Below are positions 1 to 7,322 of a DNA stretch of 24,981 nucleotides, piece after piece. The translations under genes were made by a program, and so were the position numbers. The DNA is taken from the NCBI GenBank assembly GCA_000431075.1, contig HF986904.1:3316-28296 (forward strand), given 5' to 3'. Position 1 is the first letter of the stretch; every line of letters starts with the position of its first letter. Under the pieces are notes generated by a model. It saw only the letters and a list, made by a program, of their open reading frames with translations, made no database searches and was not told where the DNA came from. This DNA comes from Firmicutes bacterium CAG:555. GTDB lineage: Bacteria; Bacillota; Clostridia; Oscillospirales; Oscillospiraceae.

Positions 1-1
1 G

Positions 2-298
2 CTCTTGAGAGCGGGAGTTAAGATATACGAGTACACACCCGGCTTCATCCACGCAAAGAGCTTTGTGTGCGATGATAAGCTGTGCGTCGTCGGCACGATA
101 AACATGGACTACCGCAGCCTGTATCTGCACTTTGAATGCGGCACGCTCATGTATAATAATCCCGAGATAAAGCAGGTCAAAAAGGACGATCTTGATACTA
201 TGGAAAAATGCCGCAAGGTCGAGCTATCCGACATGAAAACCAACTTTCTCGGCGAGCTGTTTGACAGCTTCCTTCGCTCTATTGCACCGCTGCTTTAA
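2..298 (+). CDS. cls: Cardiolipin synthase, C-terminal fragment (5' end outside window)
   Basis: This is the last 98 codons of a phospholipase D superfamily enzyme that joins phosphatidylglycerol molecules to make cardiolipin in the cytoplasmic membrane. The reading frame is open from base 2, so the gene begins upstream of the window. The second PLD catalytic motif (HxKx4D) is visible as HAKSFVCD, followed by VVGTINMDYRSLYLHFE, the typical downstream block of bacterial cardiolipin synthases, which supplies the conserved N and the FE pair. The end (LFDSFLRSIAPLL) is a usual terminus for the family. The first HKD motif and the N-terminal membrane segments are not in the window. It converges with ackA across a hairpin at 303-332. 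Family assignment is confident; the exact paralogue is unknown. Confidence 0.88.
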   Translation, partial: LLRAGVKIYEYTPGFIHAKSFVCDDKLCVVGTINMDYRSLYLHFECGTLMYNNPEIKQVKKDDLDTMEKCRKVELSDMKTNFLGELFDSFLRSIAPLL

Positions 299-302
299 TA
301 TC

Positions 303-332
303 AAAAAATGCCGCCCGTTTTTCGGGCGGCAT
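303..332 (-). terminator. Rho-independent terminator of ackA
   Basis: A perfect 10-bp stem (ATGCCGCCCG at 308-317 and its complement at 323-332) closes a TTTTT loop. Read on the minus strand, the stem is followed by six T residues (A run at 303-308), placed just after the ackA stop. On the plus strand there is no T run after it, so it probably ends mainly ackA transcripts, although the stem may also slow transcription leaving the cardiolipin synthase gene. Confidence 0.85.
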
Positions 333-352
333 TGCCATATTCAAATAATGTG

Positions 353-1549
353 TCAGCCGACGATATCCTTGGTATCACGGGCGATAACGAGCTCCTCGTT
401 GGTGGGGATGACAAAAACCTTGACCTTGGAGTCGGGGGTGGAGATCATGATATCCTCGCCGCGCTTGGAGTTTGCCTCATCGTCGATGGTAACGCCGAGG
501 TAGCCGAAGTACTCTGCAATGGCCTTGCGGGAGGACTTGGAGTTCTCGCCGACACCTGCGGTGAACACGATAGCGTCAACGCCGTTCATGGCTGCAACAT
601 AGGAGCCTGCGACCTTTGCGACCCAGTAATGGAACATATCCAGAGCGAGCTGAGCACGGTCATTGCCCTTTTCTGCTGCCTCGTCGAGGTCACGGAAGTC
701 AGAGGAAACGCCGGAAACGCCGAGAACGCCGGATTTCTTGTTGAGGATGTTGAGCATCTCGTCGATGCTGATGCCGTACTTATTCATGATGAACTGGATA
801 ACGCCTGCATCCAGATCGCCGCAGCGGGTGCCCATCGGCAGACCAACCAGCGGGGTGAAGCCCATGGAGGTGTCGATGCACTTGCCGCCGTCGATAGCAG
901 CAATGGAGCTGCCGTTGCCCATGTGGCAGGAGACTATCTTGAGCTCCTCAATGGGCTTGCCCATGAGCTCAGCGCAGCGGCCGGAGACATAGCGGTGGCT
1001 GGTGCCGTGGAAGCCGTAGCGGCGGATGCCGTCGTTCTGGTAGTACTCATAGGGAATAGCGTACATATATGCCTTGCCGGGCATGGTCTGATGGAAAGCG
1101 GTGTCGAAAACTGCGACCATGGGGACATCGCCCATGACATCACGGCAGGCATTGATGCCGATGATGTTTGCGGGATTGTGCAGAGGAGCAAAGGGAGTGC
1201 ACTCCTCAAGAGCCTTCATGACCTCGTCGGTGATGAGAACGGAGGAAGCAAACTTCTCGCCGCCGTGAACGACACGGTGGCCGACAGCGTCGATCTCCTT
1301 CATGGAGCCGACAACGCCGTACTCGGCGCTGGTGAGCTTGTCGATGACTGCTGCAATAGCCTCGGCGTGAGTGGGCAGGGCAATGTCCTCATTGAAAACG
1401 GGCTTGCCGCCGACCAGCGGGCTGTGCTTGAGGTGACCGTCGATACCGATGCGCTCGCAAAGGCCCTTGGCCATGACCGACTCGGTCTCCATGTCGATAA
1501 GCTGGTACTTCAGAGAGGAGCTGCCTGCGTTGATAACAAGAATCTTCAT
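353..1549 (-). CDS. ackA: Acetate kinase
   Basis: Makes ATP from acetyl phosphate and ADP, releasing acetate, the last step of fermentative acetate formation in the cytoplasm (reversible). The 398-residue length is the family norm. The N-terminus MKILVINAGSSSLKYQL is the family signature with Asn7. Arg92 in GHRVVHGGEKF, Asp149 in VFDTAFHQTMP and His181 in YGFHGTSH sit at the expected active-site positions, and HMGNGSS and FTAGVGENS are the conserved nucleotide-binding blocks. The start ATG has an AAAGGGA Shine-Dalgarno site upstream. No phosphotransacetylase gene is adjacent here; the divergent neighbour is a TmcAL-type gene. Transcription likely starts from the TATAAT promoter at 1592-1620 and ends at the hairpin at 303-332. 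Confidence 0.98.
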   Translation of the reverse strand: MKILVINAGSSSLKYQLIDMETESVMAKGLCERIGIDGHLKHSPLVGGKPVFNEDIALPTHAEAIAAVIDKLTSAEYGVVGSMKEIDAVGHRVVHGGEKFASSVLITDEVMKALEECTPFAPLHNPANIIGINACRDVMGDVPMVAVFDTAFHQTMPGKAYMYAIPYEYYQNDGIRRYGFHGTSHRYVSGRCAELMGKPIEELKIVSCHMGNGSSIAAIDGGKCIDTSMGFTPLVGLPMGTRCGDLDAGVIQFIMNKYGISIDEMLNILNKKSGVLGVSGVSSDFRDLDEAAEKGNDRAQLALDMFHYWVAKVAGSYVAAMNGVDAIVFTAGVGENSKSSRKAIAEYFGYLGVTIDDEANSKRGEDIMISTPDSKVKVFVIPTNEELVIARDTKDIVG

Positions 1550-1567
1550 TACAAAATCCCTTTCTTA

Positions 1568-1596
1568 TTGTAAAAATACCTATATAATTGTATTAT
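1568..1596 (+). promoter_or_regulatory. Candidate sigma-A-type promoter for tmcAL
   Basis: Plus-strand TTGTAA (1568-1573), 17-nt spacer, TATTAT (1591-1596). The -35 matches the consensus at four of six positions and the -10 at five of six. The leader to the TTG start at 1666 would be about 63 nt. It overlaps the ackA promoter on the other strand. Confidence 0.45.
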
Positions 1597-1620
1597 AGTT
1601 ATATACCTACCCTATTTTAA
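1592..1620 (-). promoter_or_regulatory. Sigma-A-type promoter for ackA
   Basis: Minus-strand TTAAAA (1615-1620), a 17-nt spacer and a perfect TATAAT (1592-1597). This places transcription start about 35 nt before the ackA start codon. Its -10 hexamer almost coincides with the -10 of the divergent promoter at 1568-1596. Confidence 0.6.
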
Positions 1621-1665
1621 TACAAATTGCATAAAAAGCAAGATTTTTTTAAGGAGGCGGGAAAA

Positions 1666-2874
1666 TTGAGCGTTATCGGCGTTGTTGCGGAGTACAATCC
1701 ATTTCACTTCGGCCATGAGCACCACCTGACCGAGACCGTACGCAGTCTGGGAGAGGATTGCCCGGTGGTGTGCGTCATGTCGGGTGACTTTATCCAGCGG
1801 GGGCAGGCCGCCGTGTACTCAAAGTTTGCAAGAGCGGAGGCGGCGATAAATTGCGGGGTCGACCTCGTGCTTGAGCTTCCCCTGCCGTGGACGCTGTCTT
1901 CGGCCGAGGGCTTTGCCCGCGGCGCAGTGGGGCTTTTAGGGGCAACCGGTGTTGTCACGCATTTGAGCTTCGGCTCGGAATGCGGCGAGACAGAACCGTT
2001 AGAGCAGCTTGCCGAGATGCTTCTCGACCCGCTGTTTGTAAACGATATAAAGGCAGAGCTGAGTAACGACGAGGGCATATCCTTTGCCGCCGCCCGCCAG
2101 AGAGCCGCCGCCAAAAGGGTGGGGGAGCTGTCATGCCAGCTCGAAACACCGAACAACATCCTCGCAGTGGAGTATATAAAGCAGCTTTATGACCAAAGCC
2201 TGCATATTAAGCCAATCACGATCCAGCGCTTCGGCTCGGGACACGACCGGACCGGCGATATAGGCCCACGCTCGGCGTCGGAGATACGCCGGACCATAGC
2301 CTCCGGCGGCGATATCACGGGCTCGGTGCCGGATGGAGCGCTTTCGGTGTATCAGCGTGAAAACAAGCTCGGCCGTGGGCCTGTTTTGGACGAAAATCTC
2401 GAGCTTGCCGTTTTATCACGCCTGCGCATGATAGACGATGCGGCTTTTGCCGCCCTGCCGGACGCCGGCGAGGGATTAAACTTCCGCCTTGCGAGAGCGG
2501 CGAGGGAGGAGACTACCGTCGATGCCATTGTGGCTGCCGCAAAATCAAAGCGCTATGCGCTCAGCCGCATCCGCCGCATGACCATGTGCGCAGCACTCGG
2601 CGTCAAAGCCGAGGATGCACAGGAAATACCGCCGTATGCGAGGGTGCTTGCCGCAACGCAGCGTGGCTGTGCGCTCCTGAGGGAAATGAGCACAAAATCG
2701 TCCGTTCCAGTCATCACAAAGCCCGCAAGCGTCAAGGAGTTAGACGACAGAGCAAGACATATATTTAATGTATGCAGCGCTGCTCACGACCTGTTTTCGC
2801 TGGGCTATACCGCCCAAGCGGAGCGCCGAGGCGGCGCAGATTGGAGAATAAGCCCTAAGATAGCCATTAAATAG
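1666..2874 (+). CDS. tmcAL: tRNA(Met) cytidine acetate ligase (TmcAL/YlbM family)
   Basis: The family activates acetate with ATP and acetylates the wobble cytidine C34 of elongator tRNA-Met to give ac4C in the cytoplasm. The N-terminus reads SVIGVVAEYNPFHFGHEHHL, the nucleotidyltransferase-fold start of YlbM proteins with the HxGH motif at His14-Phe-Gly-His17. The start chosen is TTG at 1666, because AAGGAGGCGG lies just upstream and homology begins right after it; the frame is open to 1627 but those 13 codons look like leader. About 402 residues is the usual family length. The gene diverges from ackA, a plausible functional neighbour since both handle acetate, and a matching elongator tRNA-Met gene lies at 11412. 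The older family name is nucleotidyltransferase/DUF795. Confidence 0.88.
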   Translation: MSVIGVVAEYNPFHFGHEHHLTETVRSLGEDCPVVCVMSGDFIQRGQAAVYSKFARAEAAINCGVDLVLELPLPWTLSSAEGFARGAVGLLGATGVVTHLSFGSECGETEPLEQLAEMLLDPLFVNDIKAELSNDEGISFAAARQRAAAKRVGELSCQLETPNNILAVEYIKQLYDQSLHIKPITIQRFGSGHDRTGDIGPRSASEIRRTIASGGDITGSVPDGALSVYQRENKLGRGPVLDENLELAVLSRLRMIDDAAFAALPDAGEGLNFRLARAAREETTVDAIVAAAKSKRYALSRIRRMTMCAALGVKAEDAQEIPPYARVLAATQRGCALLREMSTKSSVPVITKPASVKELDDRARHIFNVCSAAHDLFSLGYTAQAERRGGADWRISPKIAIK

Positions 2875-2898
2875 GGGGATATTTGTGCAAAAAAACTA

Positions 2899-2927
2899 TT
2901 GCAATTTTGTTAAGTGTAGTTTATAAT
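2899..2927 (+). promoter_or_regulatory. Sigma-A-type promoter of the liv operon
   Basis: TTGCAA (2899-2904), 17-nt spacer, perfect TATAAT (2922-2927). This implies a leader of about 80 nt before livJ. No riboswitch or T-box fold was recognised in that leader. A second TATAAT at 2993-2998 is too close to the ribosome binding site to be likely. Confidence 0.7.
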
Positions 2928-3013
2928 GCAACCTGTAATCAGCAAAAAGACAAATGTTCGCCCCATGCGGACAAAAGCTGAGATGTTGAGAGTATAATTA
3001 GGAGGAAACCAAA

Positions 3014-4174
3014 ATGAAGAAAGTCATAGCACTTGTCCTCGCATTCGTCATGGTGTTCGCACTTTGCGCATGCGGCGGCGGCTCGGACGAGAAGGTCATC
3101 AAGATCGGCGTCTATGAGCCTCAGACCGGCGCAAACGGCGCAGGCGGCAAGCAGGAGATCCTTGGCATGGAATATGCCAATTCCGTATGCCCCACCGTCA
3201 CCATCGGCGGCGTGGAATACAAGATAGAGCTCGTTTACGGCGATAACGAGTCCAATACCGAGAAGGCTGTTTCCGCAGCAACCAAGATCATTTCCGAAGG
3301 CGTATCCGTCGTTCTCGGCTCTTACGGCTCCGCTGTTGCTATCGCAGCATCCGATACATTCAAGAACGCAGGTGTCCCCGCAATCGGCGTAACCTGCACC
3401 AACCCCCAGGTCACCGAGGGTAACAGCCACTACTTCCGTATCTGCTTCCTTGACCCGTTCCAGGGCACCGTTCAGGCAAACTTCGCCAAAGAGCAGCTCA
3501 AGGCCGACACCGTCTACTGCCTCGGCGAGCTTGGCAACGACTACGACCAGGGCCTTATCAATTACTTCAAGGAAGCTGCCGATAAGCTCGGCATCAAGGT
3601 CATCACCGAGTCCTTCCCCAAGGATAACTCCGACTTCACTTCTTACCTGAACAACGCAAAGAAGGAAGGCGCAAAGGCCATCTTCGCTCCCGTATCCATC
3701 CAGTACGCACAGCTCATCGTTGAGCAGGCAAACGCACAGGGCATCAAAATTCCTCTGCTCGGCTCCGACACTTGGGATAACAACACCATCGTCGAGGCAA
3801 CCGTAGGCAAGAACAGCGAGCTGTATGTTTCTACCTTCTACGCAGAAGGCGGCAATGCCGAGTTCGAAAAGGGCATTAAGGAGTGGATGAACGCCGACTC
3901 CAAGCGCATCGACAATAACGGCGGCAACGACATGCTCGCAGCAGTCACCGTCATGGGTTATGATGCATACATGGTAGCGGTCGAGGCCATCAAGGCAGCA
4001 GACTCCTCTGATCCCGCAGCCGTCATGGCAGCTCTGCCCAATGTTAAGTACAGCGGCATCTCGGGCGATATTTCCTTCAACGAGACCGGCGACGCAAAAC
4101 GTGACTCTGCATTCATCAAGCAGGCAAACTCCGAGAAGGGCGTTTGGGACTTCGTAGCAGTCCAGAAGGCGTAA
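3014..4174 (+). CDS. livJ: Branched-chain amino acid ABC transporter substrate-binding lipoprotein
   Basis: Extracellular solute-binding protein that captures leucine, isoleucine, valine or a related amino acid or amide and hands it to the LivHM channel. Residues 1-20 are a lipoprotein signal (basic KK, hydrophobic core, L-C-A-Cys20 lipobox), so the mature protein is probably lipid-anchored on the outer face of the membrane. The rest is a type I periplasmic-binding fold (Peripla_BP_6), beginning VIKIGVYEPQTGANGAGG. Length is 386 residues, normal for the family. The start is an ATG with AGGAGG eight bases upstream. It is first in a five-gene operon, separated from livH by 166 nt with two hairpins, which would fit higher binding-protein expression. 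True ligand is not determinable; urea or short-chain amide binders share the fold. Confidence 0.92.
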   Translation: MKKVIALVLAFVMVFALCACGGGSDEKVIKIGVYEPQTGANGAGGKQEILGMEYANSVCPTVTIGGVEYKIELVYGDNESNTEKAVSAATKIISEGVSVVLGSYGSAVAIAASDTFKNAGVPAIGVTCTNPQVTEGNSHYFRICFLDPFQGTVQANFAKEQLKADTVYCLGELGNDYDQGLINYFKEAADKLGIKVITESFPKDNSDFTSYLNNAKKEGAKAIFAPVSIQYAQLIVEQANAQGIKIPLLGSDTWDNNTIVEATVGKNSELYVSTFYAEGGNAEFEKGIKEWMNADSKRIDNNGGNDMLAAVTVMGYDAYMVAVEAIKAADSSDPAAVMAALPNVKYSGISGDISFNETGDAKRDSAFIKQANSEKGVWDFVAVQKA

Positions 4175-4204
4175 GCTTCTAAAAAGGCTTATATCAAGCT
4201 CAAA

Positions 4205-4238
4205 TATGGTGGGGACACAGAAATGTGTCCCCACCATA
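4205..4238 (+). terminator. Perfect 15-bp hairpin with GAAA loop after livJ
   Basis: TATGGTGGGGACACA (4205-4219) and its exact complement (4224-4238) enclose GAAA, a GNRA tetraloop. There is no adjacent U run, so it is either a partial terminator or an mRNA-stabilising element that sets the ratio of binding protein to permease. The GGGGACACA core also resembles the short palindromes mobilised by REP-associated Y1 transposases, so it could be a dispersed repeat. Confidence 0.6.
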
Positions 4239-4269
4239 CCGATATTTTACGGCAAGATAAAGGATCGTG

Positions 4270-4307
4270 TAAATGCGCTCCTAAAATAATTTTCCGGAGC
4301 GGATTTA
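4270..4307 (+). promoter_or_regulatory. Second intergenic hairpin, livJ-livH
   Basis: Arms 4270-4281 and 4296-4307 pair over 12 positions with one G/G mismatch around an A/T-rich 14-nt loop. It lies about 30 nt before the livH start and follows the stronger hairpin at 4205-4238. The arm sequences centre on GCTCC/GGAGC. Its role is inferred only from position: mRNA processing, attenuation or protection. Confidence 0.4.
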
Positions 4308-4340
4308 TGCGTTCCTGTAAATAGAGAGGAAGGCCCTCAG

Positions 4341-5237
4341 ATGATTGAGTTTTTGCACAATAACCTGCAATACCTGCTTTCGGGCATATCCGTCGGCGGC
4401 CAGTACGCTCTTATCGCCATCGGCTATACGATGGTGTACGGCATACTGAGACTTATAAACTTTGCCCACGGCGATGTGTTCATGGTCGCAGGTCTTATCA
4501 TGATATACGCAATAGCGGGCGGTCTGCCCATGTGGGCGGCAATAGTGCTCGTTATCGTTCTTACTGTAGTTTTGGGCGTAGCGATAGAAAAGGTGGCGTA
4601 CAAGCCCCTCAGAAGCGCACCGAGAATGTCGGTAATGATCTCGGCTATCGGCGTGTCGTACCTGCTGCAAAACTGCGCACTGTACTTTACCGGCGGCCTG
4701 CCACGCATGTACCCCGTTATCCCGTTTTTGACAAAGTCGGTGACGATATGGGGCGCAACGACCAAAATGGTCACCATCATTACTCCGATACTTACGCTCG
4801 TGCTCGTCGTTGCGCTCGTACTTCTTATAAAGTACACCAAGATGGGTATGGCGATGCGTGCTGTCGCAAAGGATTTTGAGACAAGCCAGCTCATGGGTAT
4901 AAAGATAAACTCCGTTATATCCTTTACCTTTGTCATCGGCTGTCTGCTTGCGGCTGTCGGCTCGCTGCTTTATTTCTCAAACTATCAGACCGTCGTGCCC
5001 ACCTCAGGCGCAATGCCCGGCCTTAAAGCCTTCGTCGCAGCCGTTTTCGGCGGCATAGGCTCAATCCCCGGTGCGGTCATCGGTGCGTTTATAATAGGTA
5101 TCTGCGAGAATATCATCAAGGGTGTAGGTCAGCAGTGGACCGTGTTCTCCGATGCATTTACCTTCGTTCTGCTTATAGTCATTCTTCTCGTCAAGCCTAC
5201 AGGCATCTTCGGCGAGAAGGCAACGGATAAGGTGTGA
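4341..5237 (+). CDS. livH: Branched-chain amino acid ABC transporter permease LivH
   Basis: One of two integral-membrane subunits of the LivFGHM importer. The protein is 298 residues, almost entirely hydrophobic with about eight predicted membrane segments. Family motifs include the N-terminal GGQYALIAIGYTMVYGILRL and INFAHGDVFM, typical of LivH, and the EAA-like stretch MAMRAVAKDFETSQLMGIKI that contacts the ATPases. The C-terminal AAVFGGIGSIPGAVIGAFIIG block is also family-typical. The ATG is preceded by GAGAGGAAGG. Only one base separates its stop from the codon run in which livM begins, so the two are translationally coupled. Confidence 0.95.
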   Translation: MIEFLHNNLQYLLSGISVGGQYALIAIGYTMVYGILRLINFAHGDVFMVAGLIMIYAIAGGLPMWAAIVLVIVLTVVLGVAIEKVAYKPLRSAPRMSVMISAIGVSYLLQNCALYFTGGLPRMYPVIPFLTKSVTIWGATTKMVTIITPILTLVLVVALVLLIKYTKMGMAMRAVAKDFETSQLMGIKINSVISFTFVIGCLLAAVGSLLYFSNYQTVVPTSGAMPGLKAFVAAVFGGIGSIPGAVIGAFIIGICENIIKGVGQQWTVFSDAFTFVLLIVILLVKPTGIFGEKATDKV

Positions 5238-5247
5238 GGTGAGGATG

Positions 5248-6477
5248 ATGAACAAAACCATGCAGAAAGAAAAAGTCCTCAGAACGCCGGAAGAGCTCGC
5301 AAAGCGTCAGGGCATGTGGCTGACGATAATAGCCCTTGCAGTCGTATATATCCTGCTGTTTGCGCTTGATAACTTCATTAAGCCCAGCAAGTTCACGCTC
5401 ATGCTCATCCCCGTGCTCAGAAAGGGCGCAATTTATTCGCTTCTTTGCGTTTCGATGAACCTGCTCAACGGCTTCACCGGACTGTTTTCGCTCGGTCAGG
5501 CGGGCTTCATGCTCATCGGCGCATACGCATACTCCATTTTCTCCATCCCCGCAGCGCAGCACGCCTCTGTGTATCAGTACTTTGACGGCGGCGCTATCCA
5601 GTTTTCCATTCCCGAGGCTATCGGCAATGTCCTCGGTGTAAATGCCGGCAGCTTCCTCGGTGCGATAATCTGCATCATCATCGCCGGTATCGCTGCAGCG
5701 ATATTTGCAGCACTCATCGGCATCCCCGTGCTCAGGCTCAAGAGTGACTATCTTGCCATTGCGACCCTTGGCTTTGCGGAAATAATCCGTGCGTTTTTCC
5801 AGTGGGACAGCTTGGGTGAGATTACAAACGGCTCTAACCTACTGCGTAAGTACACAGCATTCAGCGACATGAACATTCAGCTCGGCACGAGCGTTTTTAA
5901 GCTCGGCACGATATTCCCGTTCTTTATCGCAATGATATCAATTGCGATGATCGTTCTGCTCATAAACTCTTCCTATGGCAGAGCTTTTAAGGCTATCCGT
6001 GACGATGAGGTAGCGGCAGAGGCAATGGGTATAAATCTTTTCAAGCACAAGATGCTGTCGTTCGTCATCTCCAGCTTCTTTGCCGGTGTCGGCGGCGCAC
6101 TGCTTGCAATGTTCCAGACCACAGTGCAGGCCTCGGCGTTCATGTCCTCGATGACCTATGAGATACTGCTCATCGTCGTTATCGGCGGCATAGGCTCTGT
6201 TTCCGGCAGTTGCATCGCAGCATTTTTGTACATTGCCTGCTCCGAGTGGTGGCTTCGCTTCCTCGACTCGGGCGCAATCGGAAGTATCCAAGTCTCCTTC
6301 TTCCGTGACGGCTTCCGCAAGGTCGTGTTCTCCGTTGTTATCATGATAATCGTGCTGTTCTTCTCGAAGGGCATCATGGGCAATAAGGAGCTTTCCTTTG
6401 CCGGACTTATCAGAAAGATACAGGCCAAAAAAGCCGCTAAGGCGGTCAAGGCCGAAGCAGGAGGTGCGGCAAAATGA
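5248..6477 (+). CDS. livM: Branched-chain amino acid ABC transporter permease LivM
   Basis: Second membrane subunit of the importer, forming the translocation pore with LivH. Recognised by LLNGFTGLFSLGQAGFMLIGAYAYSI near the N-terminus (the LivM hallmark GxFSLGQAxFxxIGAY) and by SSYGRAFKAIRDDEVAAEAMGIN, the cytoplasmic loop that docks on the ATPase. The frame is open from GTG 5239; ATG 5248 is preferred because GAGGTGA at 5236-5242 matches the anti-Shine-Dalgarno with proper spacing, while ATG 5245 and 5260 remain possible. The protein is about 409 residues, a little long because of an Ala/Lys-rich C-terminal tail (KIQAKKAAKAVKAEAGGAAK). The stop overlaps the livG start (ATGA). Confidence 0.93.
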   Translation: MNKTMQKEKVLRTPEELAKRQGMWLTIIALAVVYILLFALDNFIKPSKFTLMLIPVLRKGAIYSLLCVSMNLLNGFTGLFSLGQAGFMLIGAYAYSIFSIPAAQHASVYQYFDGGAIQFSIPEAIGNVLGVNAGSFLGAIICIIIAGIAAAIFAALIGIPVLRLKSDYLAIATLGFAEIIRAFFQWDSLGEITNGSNLLRKYTAFSDMNIQLGTSVFKLGTIFPFFIAMISIAMIVLLINSSYGRAFKAIRDDEVAAEAMGINLFKHKMLSFVISSFFAGVGGALLAMFQTTVQASAFMSSMTYEILLIVVIGGIGSVSGSCIAAFLYIACSEWWLRFLDSGAIGSIQVSFFRDGFRKVVFSVVIMIIVLFFSKGIMGNKELSFAGLIRKIQAKKAAKAVKAEAGGAAK

Positions 6478-7322
6478 GTGAAAAGAATGTACTCCATGTT
6501 GAAAATGTGACCATGCAGTTCGGCGGCGTCGTTGCCGTCAACAACCTGTCGCTTGACATCCCCGAGGGCAAGATAGTTGCGCTCATCGGCCCTAACGGCG
6601 CAGGCAAGACCACGGCCTTTAACTGCATCACCGGCGTTTACGAGCCGACAAACGGCCTTGTAGAGTTCATGGGCGAGCCCATCGTCCGTAACCACCCGCA
6701 GGGCAAGATGAAGAAAAACTATAAGGGCGAAAACGGCGACAAGTACCTCGGCAAGGTCGTTGCCAACACGCCCGACAAGATAACCCACAAGGGCATCGCC
6801 CGTACCTTCCAGAACATCAGACTTTGGAAGAGCATGACGGTGTTTGAAAATGTCCTTATCGCAAAGCACATGAACGCCAAGCAGAATGTGTTCTCCGCCA
6901 CCTTCCGTGCAAATGCCAAGGAGGAGCAGCGCATGCGTGACGAGACTATGGCGCTTCTGGTCGAGCAGGGTCTTGATAAGTTCAAGGACGAGATAGCGAC
7001 GAGCCTGCCCTACGGTCTCCAGCGCCGTTTGGAGATAGCAAGAGCGCTTGCCGCCGACCCCAAGCTTTTGCTTCTTGACGAGCCTGCCGCCGGCATGAAC
7101 CCGCAGGAAACTCAGGAGCTTGCGCAGTTTATAACCGAGATCCGTGATAAGTATAATTTGACGATATTCCTCATCGAGCACCACATGGATCTTGTCATGA
7201 ACATTTCCGATTATATCTATGTCATCGACTTCGGCAAGGAGATAGCGCAGGGCATCCCGAGCAAGGTACAGAACGATCAGCATGTTATAGACGCATATTT
7301 GGGGGTTGTTGAAGATGAGTGA
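6474..7322 (+). CDS. livG: Branched-chain amino acid ABC transporter ATP-binding protein LivG
   Basis: Cytoplasmic ATPase that powers the LivHM channel as a partner of LivF. Walker A is GPNGAGKT at residues 39-46, the Q-loop lies in RTFQNIRLW (about 110-118), the signature is the diverged LPYGLQRRLEIA (about 178-189) typical of LivG, Walker B is LLLLDEP (198-204) and the H-loop is LIEHH (about 233-237). Length 282 is slightly above average owing to a Lys-rich insertion around residues 75-95 (GKMKKNYKGENGDKYLGK), which is common in clostridial LivG. The start overlaps the livM stop by four bases. Confidence 0.95.
   Translation: MSEKNVLHVENVTMQFGGVVAVNNLSLDIPEGKIVALIGPNGAGKTTAFNCITGVYEPTNGLVEFMGEPIVRNHPQGKMKKNYKGENGDKYLGKVVANTPDKITHKGIARTFQNIRLWKSMTVFENVLIAKHMNAKQNVFSATFRANAKEEQRMRDETMALLVEQGLDKFKDEIATSLPYGLQRRLEIARALAADPKLLLLDEPAAGMNPQETQELAQFITEIRDKYNLTIFLIEHHMDLVMNISDYIYVIDFGKEIAQGIPSKVQNDQHVIDAYLGVVEDE

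Noticed and set aside
308..1573. A 421-codon plus-strand frame opposite ackA
   Set aside because: Acetate kinase on the minus strand is certain; the plus frame is a compositional shadow without motifs or a ribosome site.
2993..2998. A second TATAAT just before livJ
   Set aside because: Its start site would fall on the Shine-Dalgarno of livJ, and no -35 stands at a proper distance; the promoter at 2899-2927 is better.
2939..4237. A 432-codon minus-strand frame opposite livJ
   Set aside because: Its first codons come from the 15-bp hairpin at 4205-4238, and the rest mirrors the clear LivJ lipoprotein.
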